Assembly: GCF_040676675.1 (NCBI RefSeq)
Contig: NZ_JBFAPK010000002.1
Location: forward strand, 248,001-312,000
Source of the DNA: JBFAPK01 sp040676675
GTDB lineage: Bacteria > Actinomycetota > Actinomycetes > Mycobacteriales > Micromonosporaceae
Direction of reading: 5' to 3'
Length of the DNA: 64,000 bases
The stretch's first letter is position 1. Every line of letters begins with the position of its first letter. The notes below the pieces were generated by a model, which worked only from the letters and a program-made list of their open reading frames with translations, was not told the DNA's origin and searched no databases. The position numbers and the translations under genes are program-made. This document shows positions 25,362-34,229 of this stretch, piece by piece.

Positions 25362-26894
25362 TCAGGCGAGGCCGAGGACGCCGTCGACCCGGCGGACGAT
25401 GCCGAGCGGGTTGCCGTCCCGCAGCTCCGGCGGCAGCAGCTCCTGTGGCAGGTTCTGGTAGGCGACCGGTCGTTGGAAGCGGCGCACGGCGGTCACGCCG
25501 ACGGAGGTGTGCACCGAGCCCGTGGTCGCCGGCCAGGGGCCGCCGTGCTGCATCGCCCAGGTCACCGCCACGCCGGTCGGCCAGCCGTCCCAGATGACCC
25601 GGCCGGAACGGGCGACGCAGTGCGCGACCAGGTGCCGGGCCAGCTCGGCCTCGGCGGGCAGCTCGGCGTGGACGGTCGCGGTCAACCCGCCGGGCAGCGC
25701 GGCGAAGACCTTGTCCAGCTCGGCCCGGTCGGCGTACTCCACCACCAGGGCGGCCGGGCCGAAGCACTCCTCCAGCAGCCGGTCCGCCCGGGCCACCAGG
25801 TCGGCCGCGCCGACCGCGAACAGCCGGGGGGCCACCCGGTATCCCGCGCCGTCCGGCGCCGGACCCGGAGAGATCGTCCGTACCCCCGGCAGCGCCGCCA
25901 ACGCCTCCGTCTCGGCGAGGTAGGCGTCCCGGATCCGCGCGTTGAGCAGCGGACCCACCGCCACGGCCCCGGCCGCGTCGGCCAGCGCGCCGGTCAGACC
26001 GTGGCCGGCCGGCAGGAGGAGCAGCCCCGGTTTCGTGCAGAACTGCCCCGCGCCCAACGTGAACGATCCGACGAAGCCGGCCACGACGGCCTCGGCCCGC
26101 CGGGCCAGCGCGCCCGCCGTGACCACCACCGGGTTCAGCGAGCCCAGCTCCCCGTAGAACGGGATCGGATCCGGCCGGCCGGCGGCCAGGTCGAACAGGG
26201 CCCGTCCACCGGCCACCGAGCCGGTGAACCCGACGGCGGTGACCGCCGGGTGGACGACCAACGCCCGCCCCGCCTCGACGCCGTGCACCAGCGCGAACGA
26301 GCCGGCCGGCGCGCCGGCCGCGGCGAGGGCGTCGGCGACGATCCGCGCGCACAGGACCGAGAGGGCCGGGTGCCCGGGGTGCGCCTTCACGATCACCGGG
26401 CAGCCGGCGGCGAGGGCGCTCGCCGTGTCGCCACCCGGTACCGAGAACGCCAGCGGGAAGTTGCTCGCCGCGAAGACCGCGACCGGGCCGAGCGGCAGCA
26501 GCATCCGGCGCAGGTCGGGGCGGGGCGCGGGTCGGGCGGACGGATCCGCCGGATCGAGCACCGCCTCCAGGATCGACCCCTCCTCCAGCGCGGCGGCGAA
26601 GAGCTCGAACTGCACCACGCAGCGGGTCAGCTCGCCGGCCAGCCGCGCGGCGCCGAGCCCGGTCTCCCGGTCGGCCAGCGCGACGACCTCGTCCCGGTGC
26701 GCCTCCAACGCGGCGCCGAGCGCCCGCAGCAGCGCGGCCCGGTCCGGTGGGGAGAACGCGGCGAGGGCCGGCGCGGCCGTCGCCGCCGCCCGGCACAGCC
26801 GGTCCACCTCCTCGATCGGGGTGTGCCCCACCGGCGCGCCCACCGGCTGCCCGGTCGACGGATCCATTCCCTGGTCGTGGTCCTCTGCCCGCAC
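25362..26894 (-). CDS. Alpha-ketoglutaric semialdehyde dehydrogenase (aldehyde dehydrogenase superfamily)
   Basis: GTG 26894 with AGAGG upstream is preferred, giving 510 residues; ATG 26867 is a fallback. Aldehyde dehydrogenase landmarks are visible: the general-base glutamate in FYGELGSLNP (about residue 250), the catalytic cysteine in LGAGQFCTKPG (about 284), and the cofactor region VFAASNFPLAFSVPGGDTAS. This style, with PIPFYGELGS and QFCTKPG, matches NADP-dependent alpha-ketoglutarate semialdehyde dehydrogenases. They perform the last step of bacterial hydroxyproline and pentose (non-phosphorylative arabinose) degradation, giving 2-oxoglutarate. Location on the same strand behind the hydroxyproline operon supports that role. 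Confidence 0.87.
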   Translation of the reverse strand: MRAEDHDQGMDPSTGQPVGAPVGHTPIEEVDRLCRAAATAAPALAAFSPPDRAALLRALGAALEAHRDEVVALADRETGLGAARLAGELTRCVVQFELFAAALEEGSILEAVLDPADPSARPAPRPDLRRMLLPLGPVAVFAASNFPLAFSVPGGDTASALAAGCPVIVKAHPGHPALSVLCARIVADALAAAGAPAGSFALVHGVEAGRALVVHPAVTAVGFTGSVAGGRALFDLAAGRPDPIPFYGELGSLNPVVVTAGALARRAEAVVAGFVGSFTLGAGQFCTKPGLLLLPAGHGLTGALADAAGAVAVGPLLNARIRDAYLAETEALAALPGVRTISPGPAPDGAGYRVAPRLFAVGAADLVARADRLLEECFGPAALVVEYADRAELDKVFAALPGGLTATVHAELPAEAELARHLVAHCVARSGRVIWDGWPTGVAVTWAMQHGGPWPATTGSVHTSVGVTAVRRFQRPVAYQNLPQELLPPELRDGNPLGIVRRVDGVLGLA

Positions 26895-26990
26895 CGCGTA
26901 CCTCTCGTCTCGTGGCTCGTCGTCGGGTACCCGTCGCCGTCGCGCGGCGTCTCTGCCGCGTGACGTCCCGTCGCGTACCCGTTCTCGTCG

Positions 26991-27032
26991 CACGTTCCGG
27001 CCGGGCCCGCCGCCGGGCCCGGCCGGAACGTG
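26991..27032. terminator. 19-bp perfect stem-loop after the S8 protease gene
   Basis: 26991-27009 and 27014-27032 are exact reverse complements (19 bp, loop CCGC). It lies about 38 nt beyond the protease stop and upstream of the dehydrogenase start, so the dehydrogenase may need its own promoter or partial read-through. Confidence 0.85.
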
Positions 27033-27069
27033 CCCGCCCCTGGTCGGGGCGAGCTCTAGCTACCGTGGT

Positions 27070-29013
27070 TCATCGGCCGGCGGGCGCCGCGGTGGCCGGG
27101 GTACCGGCCTCGATCCGCGCCAGCGCCGCCCGCAGGTTCGGCAGCGGACCGATCCGCTGCCCGGCGGTGCCGGAGCCCTGCGGCGTACCGGTCGCCCGAA
27201 GCAGCTCGACCAGCTGGTCACCGGTCCAGACGCCCCGGCCGGTGGCCTTCAGGTAGGACTGGATCGCGGCGACGGCGGCCGTCACGATCGGCCCGGCGCC
27301 GGAGGTACCGCCGAAGGATCGGGTGTAGCGGATGTTCCGCGAGGCCGGATCCGTCCCGCCCTGGAGGTTGCCGTTGCTGCCGGTCGTGGTGATGTTCTGC
27401 CCCCAGCCCTGTAGGTCCAGCCGGGAGCCGTAGACCGAGAAGTTCAGCCGCTCCCGGGCGGTGCTGCTGCCCGCGCCGACGACGATCGCCCCCGAGTCCC
27501 GGACGGTACGGTCGAACCGGCCGAGGAACTCGGGCCCGTCGAGGTTGTCGCCGCCGTTGCCACCGGTCGCCACGACCACGATACCGAGCTGGGTGAGCAG
27601 CTGGGTGGCGTCGAAGTTGGCCTGGTTCCACTCGATCGGCACGTACCGCGTCCCGCCGTTCGGCCCCACCGTCTGCTGTTCGATCAGGAACACGTCACCG
27701 GGCGAGAGGAACTGGGCGGCGTACGCCATGGCCGCGGCCGGACGGTAGCTGGTCTGGTTCGGGTTGACCTGCTGGACCGGCGAGATGCCGTACATCGTGG
27801 CCGCTGGGGCGCCGCCGGTGACCCCGTACGCGTTGTCCCGGGCGACGATCTCGCCGAAGACCGCCGTGCCGTGTTCGTCGGCGAAGCCGGTGTAGCGCGG
27901 GTACCGGGTGCCGCCGAGGTCGCTGCTCCAGTCGAGCTGCAGGTCCTCGTGGAACGGGTTCCAGTCGTACTCCAGGTCGACCACCCGGATTCCCGCGCCC
28001 CGGGCCCGCGGGTCCCGGCTGGCGAAGTCCGCGTCGATGCCCTGCGGGGCCGGGCGCAGGTACCCCTGCATGGACCGGAAGTCCGGGGTGGCCGCCGGCC
28101 GCACGTCGGACGGTGCGGCACTGTCCGGTGCGGCACTGTCCGGTGCGGCGCCGTCCGGTGCGGCGCCGTCCGGTGCGGCGCCGCCCGCCGGGCCGGTGGG
28201 CGTGGCGCGGCCGGACACCGCGCCGGGCGGCGGGGCGGGCTCGGGCGCCGGGTACGCGTCGGCCACCTCCGGCCGGGCGCGCAGCTGCGCGAGGACCGTG
28301 GCGGCGTCCACCTCGGACGGCAGGGTGAGGTGGTACCAGGAGGCCAGGTCGGGCGCGGGCCGGCCGGTACGCTCCCGGGCCCGGGTGGCCAGCGCGGCGA
28401 GCCGGTCGACGGTCTCGCCGGGCACCAGCGGCGTGACCTGCCGGGCGCGGTACCGGTCGAGCAGCGCCCGGACCGGTGCCAGGTCCCGCCCGGTCGCGCT
28501 GCGCAGCCCGGAGTTCTCGCCCCGAACCCGCAGCGGCTCGGCGAACTTGACCTCCAGGACGACCTCGAACGCGACCCGGTCCGCGCCGCGCGCCGGGCGG
28601 CCGTCGCGCAGCGGACCGGCGAGCGCCAGTTCGGCGGTGCCGGCGCTGAGCGAGCCGGCCGCCCGCAGCTCCGCCTTGTCGAAGAAGAGCACCAGGTCGT
28701 CGCGGCCGTCGCCGTTGGTGTCGCCGATCGAGCCGAGCGGCCCGGCGGCGGTACGGGCGACGGGGGCGCCGCCGCCGCTCGGGCCGCCGAGCCGGAGCCG
28801 CGCCGGATCCAGCTGCCCGACGTCGAGCGCGGCGCTGCCGAGCACCGCGACCGGTACGTGTCCGGAGCCGGCGAGGTTGATCCGCTCGGGCAGCACCACC
28901 GGCAGCCGTACCGCCGAGGCGGCGGCCTCGGCGGGACCGGGTTGGCCGGTGACGGCGGCGCCCGAGACGGCGAGCGCGCCCAGCGCTGCGGCGAGCATGA
29001 GTCGGTTGGCCAT
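27070..29013 (-). CDS. Secreted S8 (subtilisin-like) serine protease
   Basis: ATG 29013 follows AAGGAGG. The 647-residue precursor has a Sec signal and a long N-terminal region with a calcium/FG-GAP-like segment (IGDTNGDGRDDLVLFF). A low-complexity Ala-Pro-Asp linker encoded by 15-bp repeats comes next, then the peptidase domain. The triad is readable: Asp in RVVDLEYDW (about 343), His in DEHGTAV (about 380) and Ser in GGTSGAGPIV (about 569). The oxyanion Asn is probably in VATGGNGGDN. It is inserted between the hydroxyproline epimerase and the semialdehyde dehydrogenase genes on the same strand. This suggests it generates hydroxyproline-containing peptides from a protein substrate (inference). 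Confidence 0.92.
   Translation of the reverse strand: MANRLMLAAALGALAVSGAAVTGQPGPAEAAASAVRLPVVLPERINLAGSGHVPVAVLGSAALDVGQLDPARLRLGGPSGGGAPVARTAAGPLGSIGDTNGDGRDDLVLFFDKAELRAAGSLSAGTAELALAGPLRDGRPARGADRVAFEVVLEVKFAEPLRVRGENSGLRSATGRDLAPVRALLDRYRARQVTPLVPGETVDRLAALATRARERTGRPAPDLASWYHLTLPSEVDAATVLAQLRARPEVADAYPAPEPAPPPGAVSGRATPTGPAGGAAPDGAAPDGAAPDSAAPDSAAPSDVRPAATPDFRSMQGYLRPAPQGIDADFASRDPRARGAGIRVVDLEYDWNPFHEDLQLDWSSDLGGTRYPRYTGFADEHGTAVFGEIVARDNAYGVTGGAPAATMYGISPVQQVNPNQTSYRPAAAMAYAAQFLSPGDVFLIEQQTVGPNGGTRYVPIEWNQANFDATQLLTQLGIVVVATGGNGGDNLDGPEFLGRFDRTVRDSGAIVVGAGSSTARERLNFSVYGSRLDLQGWGQNITTTGSNGNLQGGTDPASRNIRYTRSFGGTSGAGPIVTAAVAAIQSYLKATGRGVWTGDQLVELLRATGTPQGSGTAGQRIGPLPNLRAALARIEAGTPATAAPAGR
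28111..28185 (+). repeat. Five tandem 15-bp units inside the S8 protease gene
   Basis: Units begin at 28111, 28126, 28141, 28156 and 28171 (CGGTGCGGCACTGTC and close variants). The period is a multiple of three and encodes an Ala-Ala-Pro-Asp-Gly/Ser linker on the minus strand. It is likely length-variable by slippage without frameshift. Confidence 0.9.
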
Positions 29014-29117
29014 GGACGTTCCTCCTTACCGCGGGGATGTGCCGATGCTGTTCCAGGTACCGCTCCGGCCGCGTCGCGTCGCCGGCCGGTGGGGCGAACC
29101 GGACGGGACGGCGGTGC

Positions 29118-29197
29118 GGGCGGAACGGTGTGGTGCGGGCGGCGGACCGGCGGGGCGAACCGGGCGGAACGGTGAGGCGGGCGAAACGGTGTGGTGC
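29118..29197. repeat. Degenerate repeats in the 282-bp gap between the epimerase and S8 genes
   Basis: GGGCGGAACGGTG occurs at 29118-29130 and 29162-29174, and a third copy with one change (GGGCGAAACGGTG) lies at 29179-29191. The first and third copies continue alike with TGGTGC. The gap (29014-29295) is otherwise G-rich and non-coding, holding the S8 promoter side and a terminator hairpin. Confidence 0.6.
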
Positions 29198-29257
29198 CGT
29201 GGTGCCGGTGGAACGGGCGAAAGGCTGGTGCGGCGGTGTCGGCGGCGGACCGTCCCT

Positions 29258-29283
29258 CCCGGCCGGTTGTGGTCGGCCGGGAC
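29258..29283 (-). terminator. Stem-loop after the hydroxyproline epimerase gene
   Basis: TCCCGGCCG (29258-29266) pairs with CGGCCGGGA (29275-29283) over 9 bp. It is 12 nt past the stop of the last gene in the five-gene hydroxyproline operon. Confidence 0.65.
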
Positions 29284-29295
29284 GCGCGGCGACGG

Positions 29296-30300
29296 TCAGA
29301 CCCGGAAGCCCTCCGGGAACGGGTCCTCCGGGTCGAGCAGGTACTGGGCGGTGCCGGTGATCCAGGCCCGGCCGGTCACCGTGGGCACCACCGCCGGCAG
29401 GTCGCCGACGGTCGTGGTGGCCACCAGCCGGCCGGTGAAGCGGGTCCCGATCGGCGACTCGTTGACGAACGGGGTGTCCAGTGGCAGCAGGCCACGGGCG
29501 TGCCGCTGCGCCATCCGGGCCGAGGTACCGGTGCCGCACGGCGAGCGGTCCACCCAGCCGGGATGGATGACCACGGCGTTGCGCGCGTCCGCGCCGTCGG
29601 TACCGGGCTGGACGATCTGCACGTGGCGGCAGTCGTCGATGGCGGGCATGGTCGGGTGCCGGGGCGGCGCCTGCTCGTTGATCGCGTCCATGATCAGCAG
29701 GCCACGGCGGATCAGCTCCGGTACGGTCTCCGGCTCCACCGGCAGGCCCAGGTCGGCGGCCTCCACGATGGCGTAGAAGTTGCCGCCGAACGCCATGTCG
29801 TACCGGATCGTGCCGATCTCCCCGCCCACCTGCACCTTCCGGTCGGCCGCGAGCAGGAACGCGGGCACGTTGCGCAGCGTCACGGCGGTCGCCCGGCCGT
29901 CGCGTACCGCCACGTCGACCGAGACCAGCCCGGCCGGGGTGTCCAGCCGGATGGTGGTGACCGGCTCGACCACGGGCACCATCCCGGTCTCGACCAGCAC
30001 CGTGGCCACCCCGATGGTGCCGTGCCCGCACATCGGCAGGCAGCCGGAGACCTCGATGAAGAGCACGCCGACGTCGGCGTCCGGCCGGGTCGGCGGCTGC
30101 AGGATCGCCCCGGACATCGCGGAGTGCCCGCGCGGTTCGCACATCAGCAGCCGGCGTAGGCCGTCGCGGTCCCGCTCGAAGAGCAGCTTGCGCTCCAGCA
30201 TGGTCTCCCCCGGCAGGACGCCGACCCCGCCGGTGACGACCCGGGTCGGCATCCCCTCGGTGTGCGAGTCGACCGCGTGCAGCACGAGCCGGCTACGCAT
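29296..30300 (-). CDS. 4-hydroxyproline 2-epimerase (proline racemase family)
   Basis: The 334-residue protein has both catalytic cysteines of the family: C91 in MCGHGTIG and C255 in DRSPCGTGTSAR. Enzymes with Cys at both positions are racemases or epimerases, whereas trans-3-hydroxyproline dehydratases carry Thr at the second. The reaction converts trans-4-hydroxy-L-proline to cis-4-hydroxy-D-proline in the cytoplasm, the entry step of the D-hydroxyproline pathway. The start overlaps the upstream deaminase gene by 8 bp, and it closes a tightly coupled five-gene operon containing the next two enzymes. That context favours hydroxyproline over proline as substrate. It corresponds to LhpA of Pseudomonas. 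Confidence 0.92.
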   Translation of the reverse strand: MRSRLVLHAVDSHTEGMPTRVVTGGVGVLPGETMLERKLLFERDRDGLRRLLMCEPRGHSAMSGAILQPPTRPDADVGVLFIEVSGCLPMCGHGTIGVATVLVETGMVPVVEPVTTIRLDTPAGLVSVDVAVRDGRATAVTLRNVPAFLLAADRKVQVGGEIGTIRYDMAFGGNFYAIVEAADLGLPVEPETVPELIRRGLLIMDAINEQAPPRHPTMPAIDDCRHVQIVQPGTDGADARNAVVIHPGWVDRSPCGTGTSARMAQRHARGLLPLDTPFVNESPIGTRFTGRLVATTTVGDLPAVVPTVTGRAWITGTAQYLLDPEDPFPEGFRV

Positions 30301-31189
30301 CGGCGTCGGCCTTCATCGCCCGCTCCATGTCCCGGCGCACCTGCTCCCGGGCCGCCGGGGTGAGCGCGCCGCGCGGCGGGCGGCACGGGCCGCCGTACCG
30401 GCCGGCGGACTCCATCGCCACCTTGATCGCCTGGACGAACTCCGGCTTCGAGTCCCAGCCGAAGATGGGGTGCAGCTCGGCGTAGAGCGGCAGGGCCCCG
30501 TCCAGGTCACGCGCCCGGCACAGCTCGAAGAGGCGTACGGAGACCCGGGGCAGCGCGTTCGGCAGGCCCGCGATCCACCCCGTCGCCCCGCAGACGACCA
30601 GTTCCAGCAGGACGTCGTCGGCGCCCGCGAGCACGTCCAGGTGCGGGGCGAGGTCGCGGATGCGGTGCACCCGCCGGACGTCCTGGCTGAACTCCTTGAC
30701 CGCGACCACGCCGTCCGTCTCGGCGATGGTGGCGAGCAGCTCCGGGGTCAGGTCCACCCGGGTGTCGAACGGGTTGTTGTACGCGACCACGGGCAGCCCG
30801 ACCGCGGCCACCTCGCGGTAGTGCGCGACGACGTCGGACTCCCGGGCCACGTACGCGTTCGGCGGCAGGGCCAGCACCGCGTCCGCGCCCGCGTCCCGGG
30901 CCTGCTCCGCCCAGCGGCGGGACTGGCGGCTGCCGTACCCGCCGACGCCGGGCACGACCGCGCAGCCCTCCGGCGCGGCCTCCACGGCGGCCCGTACCAC
31001 GTCGGCGCGCTCGGCGTCGGTGAGGCTCTGGTACTCGCCCAGCGAGCCGCAGGGCGTCACGCCGTGACAGCCCTCCTCGGCGAGCCAGCGGACGTGTTCC
31101 TGGAGCCGGTCGAAGTCGACCGAGAGGTCGTCGCGGAACGGCGTGGGGATCGCGACGACGACACCCTGCCAGGGCTTGTGAACTGTCAC
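30293..31189 (-). CDS. 1-pyrroline-4-hydroxy-2-carboxylate deaminase (DapA/NAL superfamily)
   Basis: GTG 31189 overlaps the upstream stop by four bases (GTGA). The 298-residue TIM-barrel protein has the Schiff-base lysine K165 in VVAVKEFSQD, the conserved tyrosine Y137 in VVAYNNPFD, and the substrate-binding GSLGEYQSLT. The superfamily includes dihydrodipicolinate synthase, but the operon places it between D-hydroxyproline dehydrogenase and epimerase genes. There the expected reaction is deamination of pyrroline-4-hydroxy-2-carboxylate to alpha-ketoglutarate semialdehyde. The longer open frame through the upstream gene is a read-through artefact of high GC. Confidence 0.9.
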   Translation of the reverse strand: MTVHKPWQGVVVAIPTPFRDDLSVDFDRLQEHVRWLAEEGCHGVTPCGSLGEYQSLTDAERADVVRAAVEAAPEGCAVVPGVGGYGSRQSRRWAEQARDAGADAVLALPPNAYVARESDVVAHYREVAAVGLPVVAYNNPFDTRVDLTPELLATIAETDGVVAVKEFSQDVRRVHRIRDLAPHLDVLAGADDVLLELVVCGATGWIAGLPNALPRVSVRLFELCRARDLDGALPLYAELHPIFGWDSKPEFVQAIKVAMESAGRYGGPCRPPRGALTPAAREQVRRDMERAMKADADA

Positions 31190-32694
31190 TGGGGTGTTCC
31201 CTCCTCGGCGACGGCACCCAGCGGTACCGGCATGACGATCTGACGGTTGGCGAAGGCTTCGGGCGGCTGGTCGCGGCCGGAGGCGGCGGCGAGCAGGCAG
31301 GTGGCCGCCCGCCCGCAGACGCGCCCCTGGCACGGCCCCATGCCGATCCGGGTGACCAGCTTCAGCGCGCGGACGTCGTCCACCCCGTACCGCCGCACCG
31401 CACCGCGCAGTTCGCCGGCGGTGACCTCCTCGCAGCGGCAGAGCACGGTCTCCGGCCGCAGCCAGCCGGTCCAGCCGTCCGGCACCGGGTACGCCCGGTG
31501 CAGCGCGGCGGCGAAGCGCCGCTGCCCGGCGGCCCGGCGCAGCGCCGGGGCGGCGGTACGGGCCAGCGCGGCGTCGTCCAGCAGCCCGAGCCGGTGCGCG
31601 GCGGCCAGCCCGGCCAGCTCCCCGGTGCTGATGGCCAGCTCGGCGCCGCCCACCCCGGTCGCCTCCCCGGCCACCAGGACCCCGGGCACGCTGCTGCGGC
31701 CCAGCCCGTCCACGGCCACCACGGGGCTGCCGTCGGCCGGGTCGACCCGGGTGGCGCAGCCGAGCGCGACGGCCAGCTCGATCGAGGGAGTGAAGCCGTG
31801 TCCCACGCAGACGGCGTCCACCCGGGCGGTCCGGGTCCCGCCGCCGGCCGGCCGCCAGCCGGCGTCCACCCGCCGGATCGTGGCGCGCAGCCCGTCGCCG
31901 TCGGGGGTAACCTCGGTGACCGCCCGGCCGCGCCGGACCGGCACGCCGTACCGGCGCAGCGTCGCCAGGTAGCGGGCCGCCTCGACGAGCTTGCCGGGCG
32001 CGCCCACGACGGCCCGGGGCTGGCGGGCCCAGCGGCGCAGCGGTGCGGCCTCGACCACCGCCGCCACCCGCGCGCCGGCCCGCGCGAGGCCGGCCGCCAC
32101 GGTGAGCAGGAACGGACCGGTGCCGGCCACCAGCACCCGCCGGCCCACCAGCACGCCCTGCCCCTTGGCCAGCGCCTGGGCGGCGCCGGCGGTGACCACG
32201 CCCGGCAGGTCCCAGCCGGGGAAGGGCACCACCCGGTCGTACCCGCCGGGGGCCAGCACCACCGCGGGTGCCGTGAGCGTCACCGGCCCGGCCGGTCCGA
32301 GCAGCCGCAGCGTGACCCCGCCGGGCGCCGAGGTGCCGCCGTGCGGTCCGGCGCCGGGCGCCGGGGCGCCGCCGGCAGGTCCGGCGCCGGGCGCCGGTGG
32401 CGCGGCGCCGTCGGCCGGGGTGGCGTCGGTGCCGGCCCACCAGACCTGGTGCCGGGCGAGGAAGGTGATCCGCCGGTGCGCCAGGGCCCGGCCCAGCAGC
32501 GTCTCGGCCCGGCGGGAGTGCCGCGCCGGCGGCACCCCGGCCACGAGCGGCTGGCGGAGGTACTGGCCGCCGGGGCGCTGCCCCAGGTCCACCACGGTGA
32601 CCGTGGCCCCCGCGTCCGCCGCCGCGACCGCCGCGGCGAGCCCGGCCGGCCCGGCGCCGACGACGACCAGCCGCCCCGCCGCGCGGCCCGTCAT
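31186..32694 (-). CDS. D-hydroxyproline dehydrogenase alpha-type subunit (FAD/NAD, BFD-like [2Fe-2S])
   Basis: ATG 32694 overlaps the ferredoxin gene stop (ATGA). The 502-residue flavoprotein has an N-terminal dinucleotide fold (VVVGAGPAGLAAAVAAADAG) and a second one (VLVAGTGPFLLTVAAGLARAG). Its C-terminal cysteine cluster (LCRCEEV and GPCQGRVCG) resembles a BFD-like iron-sulfur domain. An Ala/Gly/Pro-rich insertion lies near residues 90-125. Proteins like this are the alpha subunits of three-part amine dehydrogenases (opine, sarcosine-like and D-hydroxyproline). They pass electrons from the DAO-type subunit to the respiratory chain. Its partners are the two genes immediately upstream. Confidence 0.88.
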   Translation of the reverse strand: MTGRAAGRLVVVGAGPAGLAAAVAAADAGATVTVVDLGQRPGGQYLRQPLVAGVPPARHSRRAETLLGRALAHRRITFLARHQVWWAGTDATPADGAAPPAPGAGPAGGAPAPGAGPHGGTSAPGGVTLRLLGPAGPVTLTAPAVVLAPGGYDRVVPFPGWDLPGVVTAGAAQALAKGQGVLVGRRVLVAGTGPFLLTVAAGLARAGARVAAVVEAAPLRRWARQPRAVVGAPGKLVEAARYLATLRRYGVPVRRGRAVTEVTPDGDGLRATIRRVDAGWRPAGGGTRTARVDAVCVGHGFTPSIELAVALGCATRVDPADGSPVVAVDGLGRSSVPGVLVAGEATGVGGAELAISTGELAGLAAAHRLGLLDDAALARTAAPALRRAAGQRRFAAALHRAYPVPDGWTGWLRPETVLCRCEEVTAGELRGAVRRYGVDDVRALKLVTRIGMGPCQGRVCGRAATCLLAAASGRDQPPEAFANRQIVMPVPLGAVAEEGTPQ

Positions 32695-32987
32695 GTCCGT
32701 ACCTCCCCGGCGCCGTGCTGGGTGCGTACGGTGTCGCCGGGGGCGGCCGGTTCCAGGCAGGCGCGCACGCCCGGTACCCCGTTGTGCGTGACGAGGCAGT
32801 CGAAGCAGACGCCGATGCCGCAGAAGACGCCGCGGGGCCGCTCGCCGAAGCGGGTGAACCGGGTCGTCCGCCGGCCGGCCGCCAGCAGCGCCCCCGCCAC
32901 GGTCTGGCCGGCGCGTACGGGCACCGGCTCGCCGTCGACGGTGATGGTGAACCCGGCCGGGGCGGTACCGGCGTCAGGCGGCGGCAC
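32691..32987 (-). CDS. (2Fe-2S) ferredoxin-like gamma subunit of D-hydroxyproline dehydrogenase
   Basis: GTG 32987 follows GGGGAG. The 98-residue protein contains a plant-type ferredoxin-like cluster: CGIGVCFDC and a distal cysteine in RACLEP. Small proteins of this type form the electron-transfer gamma subunit of sarcosine- or hydroxyproline-type dehydrogenases. It overlaps the DAO-type gene by 14 bp and the alpha gene by 4 bp, so stoichiometric synthesis is expected. Confidence 0.9.
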   Translation of the reverse strand: MPPPDAGTAPAGFTITVDGEPVPVRAGQTVAGALLAAGRRTTRFTRFGERPRGVFCGIGVCFDCLVTHNGVPGVRACLEPAAPGDTVRTQHGAGEVRT

Positions 32988-34155
32988 GGGAACTCCCCTC
33001 CGCGACGGCGAACCGGGACGGGTCGAAGGGGCGCAGGTCCACGTCGGGCGCCTCGCCGGTGACGACCTGGGCGACCAGGTGGCCGGTGACCGGCGCCAGC
33101 CCGATGCCCGCGCCCTCGTGCCCGTGCGCGTGCACCAGACCCGGCGCGCGCGGATCGGGCCCGAGCACCGGCAGGTGGTCCGGCGAGAACGGCCGGAAGC
33201 CGTGGTAGACGCGGAGCAGGCGGACCCGGGCCAGGGCCGGGAAGAGCCGTACCGCGCCCCGGGCGAGCCGGCGTACCGCCTCGGGGTTGGGTCGCCGGTC
33301 GAAGCCGACCAGCTCCCGGGTGGCGCCGATCAGGATGGTTCCGGCCGGGGTGCCCTCGACCACCGTGGAGTTCTGCAGCCCGGCGTCGTCGCTGGCCACG
33401 TTCTCCAGGTAGTCGGCGGAGTAGACCTTGTGCCGGACCAGCGGCGGTATCGGCTCGGTGACCAGGATGAACCCGCGGCGCGGGGTGACCGGCACGGCGG
33501 CGCCGAGCGGGCCGGCCAGCTCACCCGCCCAGGCTCCGGCCGCGTTCACCACGCGCCGGGCGGTCACCGGGCCGGCGCCGGTCTCCACCCCGGTCACCGC
33601 GCCGGTGGCGTCCCGGCGCAGCGCGGTGACCTCGGTGCGCAGCCGGACGTCGGCGCCCCGGTCCCGGGCCGCGGCCAGCAGCGCGACGGCCGCCCGCGCC
33701 GGCATGAGCTGCATGTCCTGCGGGTAGCGGACGCCGCCGGCCAGCCCGGGCGCGATGGCCGGCTCGTGCTCGCGCAGGCCGTCCGCGTCGACCGGCTCGA
33801 CGCGTACCCCGGCCGCGGCCTGGTCGTCGGCCGTGGCCCGCAGTCGGGCGAGGCCGGCGGCCGTGGCGGTGACCACCAGCCCGCCCTTCGGCTCCAGTTC
33901 GAGGTCGCCGTACCGGCCGGCCAGTTCGGCGGCCCAGCGCCGCCAGAGCGCGTTGCTCAGCAGCGCCAGCTCCAGCTCCGGGCCGGGCAGCTTGTCCGAC
34001 ACCAGCAGGTTCCCCTCGCCGGAGCCGGTGGCGCCGGCCAGCAGGCCGGCCCGTTCCAACACCACCACGGACAGCCCGCGCCGCGCGCAGGCGTATGCGC
34101 AGGCCGCCCCGACGATGCCGGCGCCGACTATCGCCACGTCGAAAACCCGTGCCAT
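32974..34155 (-). CDS. D-hydroxyproline dehydrogenase catalytic subunit (DAO-family FAD oxidoreductase)
   Basis: ATG 34155 has GGAGG 5 nt upstream and heads the operon; the product has 393 residues. The FAD-binding GxGxxG is in VAIVGAGIVGAACAYACA, and the C-terminal GHEGAGIGLAPVTGHLVA closes the DAO fold. It should oxidise cis-4-hydroxy-D-proline to pyrroline-4-hydroxy-2-carboxylate, which the deaminase two genes downstream consumes. Electrons pass to the ferredoxin-like and alpha subunits. A distinct substrate such as D-proline or sarcosine cannot be excluded by sequence, but the epimerase and deaminase argue for hydroxyproline. Confidence 0.9.
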   Translation of the reverse strand: MARVFDVAIVGAGIVGAACAYACARRGLSVVVLERAGLLAGATGSGEGNLLVSDKLPGPELELALLSNALWRRWAAELAGRYGDLELEPKGGLVVTATAAGLARLRATADDQAAAGVRVEPVDADGLREHEPAIAPGLAGGVRYPQDMQLMPARAAVALLAAARDRGADVRLRTEVTALRRDATGAVTGVETGAGPVTARRVVNAAGAWAGELAGPLGAAVPVTPRRGFILVTEPIPPLVRHKVYSADYLENVASDDAGLQNSTVVEGTPAGTILIGATRELVGFDRRPNPEAVRRLARGAVRLFPALARVRLLRVYHGFRPFSPDHLPVLGPDPRAPGLVHAHGHEGAGIGLAPVTGHLVAQVVTGEAPDVDLRPFDPSRFAVAEGSSRAAA

Positions 34156-34178
34156 CTCCGCCTCCCCCCGTCGACCGG

Positions 34179-34224
34179 GGCCGGACCGCCCGCGCCGCCG
34201 ACCCGGCGCGGCGGCGGTCCGGCC
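34179..34224 (-). terminator. Stem-loop between the M6-type protease and the hydroxyproline operon
   Basis: GGCCGGACCGCC (34179-34190) pairs with GGCGGTCCGGCC (34213-34224), extended inward by CGCGCCG/CGGCGCG after a 2-nt bulge. It lies only 24 nt before the operon's first ATG, so read-through or an internal promoter must be involved; attenuation is possible. Confidence 0.75.
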
Positions 34225-34229
34225 GTTCG

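Noticed and set aside
28111..28185. Tandem repeats considered as a CRISPR array
   Set aside because: Units are contiguous 15-mers without spacers and encode an in-frame linker.
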